A stretch of DNA of 7,247 nucleotides. It comes from Patescibacteria group bacterium (GTDB lineage Bacteria; Patescibacteriota; JACMRA01). Numbering within the stretch: the first letter of the stretch is position 1; each line of letters opens with the position of its first letter. Where the stretch lies: the NCBI GenBank assembly GCA_029935375.1, contig JAOZKL010000043.1:1-7247 (forward strand), given 5' to 3'. This document shows positions 1 to 6,213 of the stretch, piece after piece. Made by a program: the position numbers and the translations under genes. The notes below the pieces were generated by a model. It ran no database searches. It was not told the origin of the DNA and saw only the letters and a program-made list of their open reading frames with translations.

Positions 1-1
1 G

Positions 2-85
2 GATGCTCCTATAAAAACAGAAGATTATTTGATACCTAAAGAGTATAAAGCGTTAATCAGTATATTATATATTATTGACTATTGA
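2..85 (+). CDS. Possible C-terminal end of an upstream gene (partial, unidentified)
   Basis: From base 2 this frame is open for 27 codons and ends at a TGA at 83-85. The first part reads DAPIKTEDYLIPKEYKAL, which looks like ordinary protein. The other two forward frames and all three reverse frames stop within the first 60 bases, so this is the only frame able to carry a gene tail here. The last codons (ISILYIIDY) lie in very A+T-rich sequence and overlap a tandem repeat, so the real end could be a chance extension. No family can be assigned from so short a fragment. The stop lies inside a TTGACA hexamer, as at two later gene ends in this window. Confidence 0.35.
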   Translation, partial: DAPIKTEDYLIPKEYKALISILYIIDY

Positions 86-100
86 CAGTAAACAGTAAAC
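73..100 (+). repeat. Two abutting 7-bp tandem duplications
   Basis: TATTGAC occurs twice in a row (73-79 and 80-86), followed immediately by AGTAAAC twice in a row (87-93 and 94-100). All four units are perfect. The block lies between the tentative upstream gene end and the HTH-phosphoribosyltransferase gene. It contains a TTGACA hexamer (82-87), so it may hold promoter or operator sites. It could also be simple slippage. Confidence 0.6.
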
Positions 101-118
101 TATATATGCTTGTATAAT
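82..118 (+). promoter_or_regulatory. Candidate promoter of the HTH-phosphoribosyltransferase gene
   Basis: A perfect TTGACA -35 box lies at 82-87. Exactly 17 bases on is TATGCT (105-110, four of six consensus bases), and a perfect TATAAT follows at 113-118, but 25 bases from the -35. Either -10 would start the transcript at about 117-125, just ahead of the ATG at 131, giving a very short leader. Which -10 box is used cannot be told from sequence. Confidence 0.4.
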
Positions 119-130
119 AACACCAAAGAT

Positions 131-1105
131 ATGAAAACACAAACAAAGCAAAACATACTAAAACTAATTAAAGAAAAAGGAGAGATATCTGCAAAAGAGA
201 TAATAATTAAAATAGGTTTTTCAAAACAGATCATATTTAGGCACTTAAAATCTTTAATAGAAGATAATTTAATAAAAAAAACAGGAACCCCTCCTAAGGT
301 ATTTTATAGTTTAAAGAAGGCGGTAAAGAGTGAAAAGAAAATAAACTACCCTACTCGGACAATTGAAATTATAGAACGAGAGTTTATAACAATGACACCA
401 GATGGTAAAATATTGAAAGGTCTAAAGGGGTTTGAGTACTGGTGTAAAAGAAGAGATCAAAAATTTGAAAAAACAGCAGAAGAATATATCAAAACTATTG
501 AAAAATATAATAAATTCAAGAAAAATGGTCTAATAAATGGATTGCAAAAAATGCAAAATACTTTTGAAGAAACTTATTTAGATCAAGTGCATTATATCGA
601 TTTCTACAGTATAGAAAGATTTGGCAAAACAAAACTCGGCAACTTATTGTTATATGCAAAACAGGGGCAAAACAGGGGTTTAATGCAAAATATAGCAGAT
701 ATAACACGCCCTATAATAAATAAATTAATAAAAGAAAAGAGGGTTGATTCGGTAGGTTTTGTACCCCCAACAATAGGTCGTATTGTGCAGTTTCAGACAG
801 AGTTTGAAAGAATACTATCTTTACCACTACCAACAATAAAGTTAGTAAAAATAAAAAATGAGATCCCAGTTGCGCAAAAAACACTCAATAAACTGAGTGA
901 TAGAATAGAAAATGCAAAAAATACAATATTTGTAACAGAAAAGAGGAGATATAATACTATCCTCTTGATAGATGATGCTATTGGGTCTGGGTCAACACTT
1001 AACGAGATTGCAAAAAAATTGAAAGATAAAGGAATTGCAAAAAAAGTAATTTCTCTGGCACTAGTTGGTAGCTACAAAGGATTTGATGTAATAAATGAAG
1101 TTTGA
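131..1105 (+). CDS. Winged-helix DNA-binding / ComF-like phosphoribosyltransferase fusion protein
   Basis: Counting from the ATG at 131, the protein has 324 residues. Residues 1-63 look like a winged-helix HTH: helix (NILKLIKEKGEISAKEI), a recognition-helix-like stretch (FSKQIIFRHLKSLIEDNLI), then a KVFYSL wing. A charged linker follows to about residue 150. The C-terminal part resembles ComF-family phosphoribosyltransferases: a FVPP segment, the spaced Q249...R258..N261 pattern (VAQKTLNKLSDRIENAKN), and a PRPP-binding loop LLIDDAIGSGST at about 278-289. The N-terminal zinc ribbon of true ComF is absent, replaced by the HTH. Members of this fold bind PRPP or nucleotides, so a ligand-sensing transcription factor is a reasonable inference, as for PurR and archaeal GfcR, which have different architectures. 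The frame also opens at a TTG at 110, but that lies within the promoter, so the ATG is preferred. dnaG starts 31 bases downstream. Confidence 0.8.
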   Translation: MKTQTKQNILKLIKEKGEISAKEIIIKIGFSKQIIFRHLKSLIEDNLIKKTGTPPKVFYSLKKAVKSEKKINYPTRTIEIIEREFITMTPDGKILKGLKGFEYWCKRRDQKFEKTAEEYIKTIEKYNKFKKNGLINGLQKMQNTFEETYLDQVHYIDFYSIERFGKTKLGNLLLYAKQGQNRGLMQNIADITRPIINKLIKEKRVDSVGFVPPTIGRIVQFQTEFERILSLPLPTIKLVKIKNEIPVAQKTLNKLSDRIENAKNTIFVTEKRRYNTILLIDDAIGSGSTLNEIAKKLKDKGIAKKVISLALVGSYKGFDVINEV

Positions 1106-1130
1106 CAATTAGTATTTTTTATAACATGAT
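1102..1130 (+). promoter_or_regulatory. Candidate promoter of dnaG, overlapping the preceding stop codon
   Basis: TTGACA at 1102-1107 contains the TGA stop (1103-1105) of the preceding gene. CATGAT at 1125-1130 is 17 bases downstream and matches the -10 consensus at four of six bases. An overlapping TATAAC (1120-1125) matches better but is only 12 bases away. With the 17-base spacing, transcription would begin at or next to the GTG start at 1137, implying a leaderless mRNA. Assignment is by consensus only. Confidence 0.35.
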
Positions 1131-1136
1131 TTCGTT

Positions 1137-2873
1137 GTGAATAATGTTTGGGAAGAAATAAAAGAAAGGCTGGATATAGTCGATATCATCTCGGAATATC
1201 TCCCTGATATAAAACCAGCTGGTGCAAATTATACCGCATTAAGCCCATTCAAAAAAGAAAAGACCCCGTCGTTCATGGTGAGTCCATCTAAACAAATATT
1301 TCACTGCTTCAGCACAGGAACAGGTGGTGATATATTCAAATTTATACAATTAATGGAAGGTCTGTCCAAAGCAGAAGTACTTAAAAAATTGGCTAAAAAG
1401 GCTAAAATAGAACTACCAAAACTAAACAATAAGCAGGAAAAGAAAGAAAAGAGTGTAGTTAAGAACCAAAGGGTTCTAGGATATGAGTATTTGGAATGGA
1501 CCGCAGCTGTATATAATAAAATGCTATTAAAAATTCTTCAAGATAGAAATAACCCAATAACCCAATACTGTATAAAACGTAATCTAACTATAGATATTAT
1601 AAAGCAATTTAAAATAGGTTATGTGCCAAAAAATAATTTTATCAAAAAATTGGCTGAAAAATACAAACTAAATCTAAAACTGTTATACAAAATAGGTATC
1701 CTCAAACAATTCCCACAACCTAAAGATGAAACAGAATATGACACAGTCAAAATGAGAGATAAATTTTCTGATAGGTTAACTATACCTATAATGGACAAAC
1801 AAGGTAGAGTTTGTGGTTTTACAAGTAGAATACTACCTTATGAAACAGTAGATCGTCCAAAATATCTCAATTCACCACAATCAGATTGGTTTGATAAAAG
1901 TAAAACATGGTTTGGATGGGACTTATCACGAATGGGAATAATCCAAAGAAAGAAAGCAATTGTTGTAGAAGGAAACATGGATGTAATAGCTGCATTTGTA
2001 AATAACTTACCATTCACCGTAGCATCACAAGGCACTGCATTTTCGAAAAATCAACTAAAAATATTAAAACAAATTACAAGAGTGGTCTGGCTGGCATTTG
2101 ATAATGATAGCGCTGGGAAAGCAGCCAGTAAAAAATTCTTCAAAATTGCAACATCAATAGGTATGGAAGTGAGGAAAGTCTTAATACCGGATGAGCACAA
2201 GGATCTGGACGACTACCTATCATCCATGACAGGTGATATAACAGATGAAACTCTTAAAACAAAACCATTTTTAGAATATTTTCTACTAGATAATAAAGTA
2301 GAGCTATGCAGTAAGGACCTGGGAGTTCAGAAAAAAGCTATATTAGAAACCCTAGACCTTTTCAACGTACTAGATGCTCTTGATATGGAAAGATATCTTA
2401 AAAAGCTAGCAAATCTGAGCGACGTTAGTTTTAATATATTGGAATCTCTTGCTACAAAGTCTAAGCAGGGATATGCACGTGAACAAAAAATACTACAAAG
2501 ACATGAAAATAAAGAACCTGGAGAGAAAAATAATTATTCCTCAAAATATGATAACATCATCATAAATTGGCAAAAGTTATGCGCTACCCAGCTTTTTGTA
2601 GAAAATCCAATATTGGACATTGAGATATTATCAAAATACTATACACTAATAAAAGAATTAACAGGAGATAGATTAAAAAATACCAATATAACTGAGTATG
2701 TATCAGAAAATCAAGAAAACTTGGAATTCATATACTCAACTATTGATAATTCAGACAAAGAATATCCTAAAATATTACAACAAATCACTATCCGCTTCAT
2801 TGATCAGAATATGCACAATCTACTCAACGCCAAAAACTATGAAACCTACTTGGAGATAAAAAAACATAGTTGA
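1137..2873 (+). CDS. dnaG: DNA primase DnaG with degenerate zinc-binding domain
   Basis: This is the replicative primase, which makes RNA primers for DnaB-driven replication; 578 residues is near the usual length. Residues 1-95 match the CHC2 zinc-ribbon domain (SPFKKEKTPSFMVSPSKQIF, then HCFSTGTGGDIF), but three of the four zinc ligands are replaced: Cys to S36, His to K39, the last Cys to T60; only C57 remains. The catalytic core follows: DKFSDRLTIPIMD (208-220), GFTSRIL (227-233), PKYLNSP (241-247). The TOPRIM part keeps the metal-binding acids: VVEGNMDVIA (E278), ASQGTAFS (296-303), FDNDSAG (D322, D324) and KDLDDYL (355-361). Residues from about 380 form the poorly conserved helicase-interaction region. 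The frame starts at GTG 1137; no in-frame ATG lies near and there is no Shine-Dalgarno. The stop is TGA within TTGACA. Confidence 0.95.
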   Translation: MNNVWEEIKERLDIVDIISEYLPDIKPAGANYTALSPFKKEKTPSFMVSPSKQIFHCFSTGTGGDIFKFIQLMEGLSKAEVLKKLAKKAKIELPKLNNKQEKKEKSVVKNQRVLGYEYLEWTAAVYNKMLLKILQDRNNPITQYCIKRNLTIDIIKQFKIGYVPKNNFIKKLAEKYKLNLKLLYKIGILKQFPQPKDETEYDTVKMRDKFSDRLTIPIMDKQGRVCGFTSRILPYETVDRPKYLNSPQSDWFDKSKTWFGWDLSRMGIIQRKKAIVVEGNMDVIAAFVNNLPFTVASQGTAFSKNQLKILKQITRVVWLAFDNDSAGKAASKKFFKIATSIGMEVRKVLIPDEHKDLDDYLSSMTGDITDETLKTKPFLEYFLLDNKVELCSKDLGVQKKAILETLDLFNVLDALDMERYLKKLANLSDVSFNILESLATKSKQGYAREQKILQRHENKEPGEKNNYSSKYDNIIINWQKLCATQLFVENPILDIEILSKYYTLIKELTGDRLKNTNITEYVSENQENLEFIYSTIDNSDKEYPKILQQITIRFIDQNMHNLLNAKNYETYLEIKKHS

Positions 2874-2911
2874 CAAAATCAAATTTCTAAATAATTTAAT
2901 ACTATTATAAC
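2870..2911 (+). promoter_or_regulatory. Candidate promoter elements ahead of the lipoprotein gene
   Basis: TTGACA at 2870-2875 overlaps the dnaG TGA stop (2871-2873). The best -10-like sequence, TATAAC at 2906-2911, is 30 bases away, too far for a classical pair. At the standard distance there is only a weak TAATTT (2892-2897). TATAAC ends 6 bases before the ATG, so transcription from it would be essentially leaderless. The hexamers are clear; their pairing is not. Confidence 0.3.
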
Positions 2912-2917
2912 TAAATT

Positions 2918-4084
2918 ATGAATAACATAAAATTACTTCAAAAAAATATCTGGATTAAACGAATAGCTATTCTTACTTTTAGTGCAATTACAATACTATC
3001 CTCTGCCGCTTCTTGCAACTTTTTAGGAGGAACAGAAAATAATGATATTTTGTATGGTGTTTTAAAACAAGATCCATCTCTTCAAGAAGGTGTCTACGGT
3101 AAAATTAATCTAACTGTAGATAAAGATACAAAAAATGCTGATGGACTATCAGATAAACAAAGTATTAAAATTTTGCAAAATAGTGATAATGATATTTATA
3201 TCCTAACAAAGAACGATGGTGTGTACCACACGACAGATGGCGGGCGAGAATGGCAAGAAAAAAGCCTTAATAAAGAATTCTCTTATACTGATATAGATGT
3301 AGTGACCAACAACAAAGATATCTATTATATTTCAGGACAAAATAGCAGTGGCAATGGCGAAATATATAAAACTACAGACGGTGGAAGCAATTATACAAAT
3401 ATCTATTCTGACATAGAAAACAAATCTTATATTAAGCATATAGCAATATCAAAAACAAATGCGAACGAAATATATGCTGTTTTGGAAAACAATTCAATAA
3501 TTAAAAGCGCAGATGCTGGAACAAGCTGGTCAAAAAACCATCAATTTAATGATGATATAGTTCAATTTGGAGTTTGGAATAATAATACTATTTTTGCTCT
3601 ACTAGAAGATGATGGGATTGCAACATCAAGAAACCAAGGAAAAACTTGGAATATCGCAGAAATGCAGAAATCAAAAAGCACCATAGGAGAAACACAAACA
3701 GGTGGTGGTTTAAACCTATTTGAAGGCGCTAAAAATTTTGGAGAGTATCAAAAAATAATAAAATCTGATACAACTAATGACTGGTTATTAATTGCAGATA
3801 GTCAACTATGGCATACAAAATCTATAGATACTCCGTTTGTAAAAATACCATTACCAATTGGAGATGAAAAAGCTAATATAACTACAGCCACAGTAGATCC
3901 AAAAACAGGAACAAAACATATTCTGCTGTCTATAGAAAACAAACTATATGAAAGTAAAAACAGCGGCATTAGCTGGAGTTACAATAGCAGTTTATCAAAA
4001 AATATAGGAAGCATAACAGATATATTAATGGATAAATATAACAATAATACAACTTATTTAGTATTAGGTGCTAATAAAAACTAA
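2918..4084 (+). CDS. Lipoprotein with Asp-box (BNR) beta-propeller repeats
   Basis: This 388-residue protein begins with a lipoprotein signal peptide: basic residues K5, K9, K14, R15, a hydrophobic core (IAILTFSAITIL), then SSAASC with C33 as the probable lipidated cysteine. The mature part carries Asp-box turns, consensus S-x-D-x-G-x-x-W: TTDGGREW (105-112), TTDGGSNY (152-159), SADAGTSW (197-204), SRNQGKTW (237-244) and SKNSGISW (346-353), plus a decayed copy near LWHTKSIDTPF (297-307). The 35-47-residue spacing of the first four fits blades of a beta-propeller, as in sialidase-like, sortilin-like and Ycf48-like proteins. No catalytic set is recognisable, so a binding or assembly role at the outer membrane face is more likely than enzymatic activity; the partner is unknown. 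ATG 2918 is the only start leaving a complete signal peptide. It lies 44 bases after dnaG and converges on prfA. Confidence 0.85.
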   Translation: MNNIKLLQKNIWIKRIAILTFSAITILSSAASCNFLGGTENNDILYGVLKQDPSLQEGVYGKINLTVDKDTKNADGLSDKQSIKILQNSDNDIYILTKNDGVYHTTDGGREWQEKSLNKEFSYTDIDVVTNNKDIYYISGQNSSGNGEIYKTTDGGSNYTNIYSDIENKSYIKHIAISKTNANEIYAVLENNSIIKSADAGTSWSKNHQFNDDIVQFGVWNNNTIFALLEDDGIATSRNQGKTWNIAEMQKSKSTIGETQTGGGLNLFEGAKNFGEYQKIIKSDTTNDWLLIADSQLWHTKSIDTPFVKIPLPIGDEKANITTATVDPKTGTKHILLSIENKLYESKNSGISWSYNSSLSKNIGSITDILMDKYNNNTTYLVLGANKN

Positions 4085-4102
4085 TATTTACTCATAGTTT
4101 TT
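4076..4102. terminator. Weak inverted repeat at the convergent junction, possible bidirectional terminator
   Basis: AAAAACTA (4076-4083) and TAGTTTTT (4095-4102) are perfect 8-bp inverted copies separated by 11 bases. They span the 3-base gap between the lipoprotein stop (TAA 4082-4084) and the prfA stop (TAA, 4090-4088 on the reverse strand). A T-run ends the stem on either strand, as in a shared terminator, but only one pair is G:C, so the hairpin would be weak. It could be chance in A+T-rich sequence. Confidence 0.3.
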
Positions 4103-5155
4103 CAAGGTCTTTTCAGCCTCCATCTTACGAATTTGATCTATAACAAGCCCTATCTCACCAGATAGTATATTTGGCAATTGATTCCAGCTTTTGCCATATC
4201 TGTGATCTGTAAAACGATCTTGAGGAAAGTTGTAAGTTCTAATTTTTTCACTACGATCAGCTCTTCCAACTTGATCTCGCCTCTCTTGAGATTCTTTTGC
4301 AAGCCTCTCTTGCTCATAATAATCATAGACACGACTAGTAAGGACTTGAAGTGCTTTGATTCTATTCTGTTGTTGATCTCTCTCATCCTGACTCTTTGCT
4401 TCCAATCCGGTCAACTTATGTCTCATCATTACTGCAGAATAAGTAGTGTTTACAGACTGCCCTCCTGCCCCAGTGGAAGTACTAATTATGATCTCAACTT
4501 CGTCCATATCTAATGTAAAATCATCATCAGTTTCAACTATCGGCATTATAGCCACAGATACAGTAGAGGTGTGAACACGGCCTTGTTTCTCCGTCTCCGG
4601 AATACGTTGCACTCTATGCACTCCACTTTCATACTTGAACCAAGAATAAGGGCCATTTCCCCTAACCTCCACAATAACCTCTTTATAGCCTCCAACAGTT
4701 CCTGAATTTGAAGAGACAATCTTTGTTTTAAAACCTTTATTTTCAGCAAAGTTAATATACATCCTAAGCATCTGCCCAACAAACAATGAACTCTCATCTC
4801 CACCTGCCCCTGCTCTAATTTCTAACAAAATATCTTCAGAATCACGCTCATCAACTGGTGTGAGGTAAGATAATATGTCAGACTGATAACTCTTTAACTC
4901 TTTCGTCTTTTCTGAAATATCATTTTTTAACAATTCAACCATCTCATCTGAAGGGTCAATACTGTCCAAAAGCTCTTTATTTTCTGCAATCTCATTCTCT
5001 ATAGATTTTATCTTTGTAGCAATGTCGTATTGAGGCTGAACAAGCTTATGTTTCTTGCTTAGATCAATCATCTCCTTCCTATTAGAAACTTTTAACATCC
5101 TTTCATTAAGATCGTTATACTTATCTATAATAGCTTGTAATGGTAACTCAATCAT
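4088..5155 (-). CDS. prfA: Peptide chain release factor 1 (RF1)
   Basis: RF1 recognises UAA and UAG in the ribosomal A site and triggers release of the finished peptide. At 355 residues this matches the family length. The N-terminal helical region (1-95) leads into the conserved block LLEIRAGAGGDES (110-122). The codon-recognition region reads HRVQRIPETEKQGRVHTS, with PET (186-188) as the P-x-T tripeptide of RF1; RF2 would have SPF. The catalytic GGQ loop is GAGGQSVNTT (229-238), with Ser where His is common after GGQ. The tail RTYNFPQDRFTDHR (306-319) is typical. The start is the ATG 6 bases after the stop of the upstream 314-residue gene, so the two are probably cotranscribed; no Shine-Dalgarno is present. 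UGA stops elsewhere in the window imply an RF2 gene outside it. The prmC methyltransferase gene often found beside prfA is absent here. Confidence 0.96.
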   Translation of the reverse strand: MIELPLQAIIDKYNDLNERMLKVSNRKEMIDLSKKHKLVQPQYDIATKIKSIENEIAENKELLDSIDPSDEMVELLKNDISEKTKELKSYQSDILSYLTPVDERDSEDILLEIRAGAGGDESSLFVGQMLRMYINFAENKGFKTKIVSSNSGTVGGYKEVIVEVRGNGPYSWFKYESGVHRVQRIPETEKQGRVHTSTVSVAIMPIVETDDDFTLDMDEVEIIISTSTGAGGQSVNTTYSAVMMRHKLTGLEAKSQDERDQQQNRIKALQVLTSRVYDYYEQERLAKESQERRDQVGRADRSEKIRTYNFPQDRFTDHRYGKSWNQLPNILSGEIGLVIDQIRKMEAEKTLKNYE

Positions 5156-5161
5156 ATAATT

Positions 5162-6106
5162 TTAATTTTTAAATGCGTATGCCCAATCTATAAGGTCTTT
5201 AAACATTGTGCGGTACTTTTCTGGAAAAACTAAATGCTCTAAATCATTCTTTGCTCTCCTATAAACCTTTTCTCTTATTTCATTGTACTTCTCTCTTATG
5301 CTCTGATTAGTAGAAACAGCCCTCACCTTATCTTGACGAGATAGTTGGAACCACTTAAACCTACCCTTATCATCCAAGGCATCTTGGTGGATAAACAATG
5401 ACAAATCTTGTGAAGAACCTGTCTGGTGTAACATTGAAATATCTTTTAATAAACTTTCTATCATAACCCATTTTACACCCTTCGGGTTTATCGGACTTTC
5501 ACTTTGATTAAAATTATATAAAAATCCTAATAAGCATGGCAATCCAATCTGAACGAAACTTGAACGAGTACCCTGAGCTTCTATAAACTGACCTAAGCTA
5601 ACTTTTGAAGAATATACATTTTGACGACTCAAGACATCAGAAGCGGTTACTTTGCTCAAAAAACGTGAGTTTAAATATTTTGAAAGGAAGGGATTCTTTC
5701 TAACAAGATCATACTCCGTTTCCCTTTGTTTTGCTTGCATGAAACTAAGTTGCCGTGGTAAATAAAACTCGAAGACATCATGCTCTACTATTTTATAAAG
5801 ATTGGGAACTCCTTTCAAGCTAAGTGGGACTTTTTTTAATAAAAAATCTTTAGACTCTTCAATCAAAGGCTGAGTGTCAAAAGTTAATCTCGTTGTTTGA
5901 AAAAACCATTCAGAATAAAAAGCAAGCCTTGCGTTTGCACCAGAATATCTTGATAATGCAAAACTTAGAACTTCCTGATCCTTGTTTTGCAAATAATTAC
6001 GAATTGGGGTTAGTATATTATTCAATCCATTGCCATAATCATCTTGAGTTAAAATCAAATTTGACTCAGATAAAAATTCAACATAAAAATTGGATTTAGA
6101 AAACAT
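5162..6106 (-). CDS. Hypothetical protein, unrecognised, probably cotranscribed with prfA
   Basis: I do not recognise this 314-residue protein. It has no signal peptide, no obvious membrane segment and no nucleotide-binding or catalytic motif that I can name. Visible traits are an aromatic-rich N-terminal half (FYSEWFFQTTRLTFD, DVFEFYLPRQLSF), a central stretch QIGLPCLLGFLYNFNQ that may be a buried core, a WVMIESLLKDISMLHQ helix, and a basic, helical C-terminus (SIREKYNEIREKVYRRAKND...LIDWAYAFKN). The overall look is a soluble mixed alpha/beta protein. Its single long open frame, ordinary composition and 6-base spacing to prfA argue that it is a real gene. It lies directly downstream of a broken helicase gene, so it may have joined prfA after a rearrangement. 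It is not PrmC: the NPPY signature is absent. The ATG at 6106 has no Shine-Dalgarno. Confidence 0.75.
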   Translation of the reverse strand: MFSKSNFYVEFLSESNLILTQDDYGNGLNNILTPIRNYLQNKDQEVLSFALSRYSGANARLAFYSEWFFQTTRLTFDTQPLIEESKDFLLKKVPLSLKGVPNLYKIVEHDVFEFYLPRQLSFMQAKQRETEYDLVRKNPFLSKYLNSRFLSKVTASDVLSRQNVYSSKVSLGQFIEAQGTRSSFVQIGLPCLLGFLYNFNQSESPINPKGVKWVMIESLLKDISMLHQTGSSQDLSLFIHQDALDDKGRFKWFQLSRQDKVRAVSTNQSIREKYNEIREKVYRRAKNDLEHLVFPEKYRTMFKDLIDWAYAFKN

Positions 6107-6117
6107 AACGATAAAAA

Positions 6118-6213
6118 CTAACTGATTTTGTAACTATTTATCAACCAATCATTAAAACCATTTTTCGTCAATAGTGATACCTTAAATTGTCAACCAAAGA
6201 CAACGGCTATCTT
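6118..6213 (-). other. Degraded segment downstream of the helicase fragment
   Basis: Between the helicase stop and the 314-residue gene are about 100 bases with no intact gene. In a frame shifted from the helicase, bases 6213-6190 read KIAVVFG then TGA. This loosely recalls the beta-strand before helicase motif III (typically ..VVGDxxQ..), although the motif itself is missing. The same frame then reads QFKVSLLTKNGFNDWLINS and a few more codons before TAG at 6120-6118, which could be the tail of another lost gene. A TTGACA hexamer lies at 6193-6188 but has no good -10 at the normal distance. Confidence 0.3.

Noticed and set aside
110..130. TTG at 110 as the start of the HTH-phosphoribosyltransferase gene
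   Set aside because: It would add only seven residues of poor character and lies inside the candidate -10 region. The ATG at 131 sits at the natural beginning of the HTH domain.
1103..2873. UGA read as glycine (Gracilibacteria/Absconditabacteria code)
   Set aside because: Each TGA stop is soon followed by an in-frame TAA or TAG, which raised the question. But DnaG and RF1 contain no internal TGA and use ordinary glycine codons throughout, so TGA behaves as a stop.
4178..4513. 111-codon forward-strand open frame
   Set aside because: It lies entirely antisense to the conserved prfA sequence and its translation has no recognisable motif; it is a shadow of prfA.
4088..5155. Release factor 2 (prfB) as the identity of this gene
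   Set aside because: The codon-recognition tripeptide is P-x-T (PET) rather than SPF, and there is no internal frameshift site near the start.
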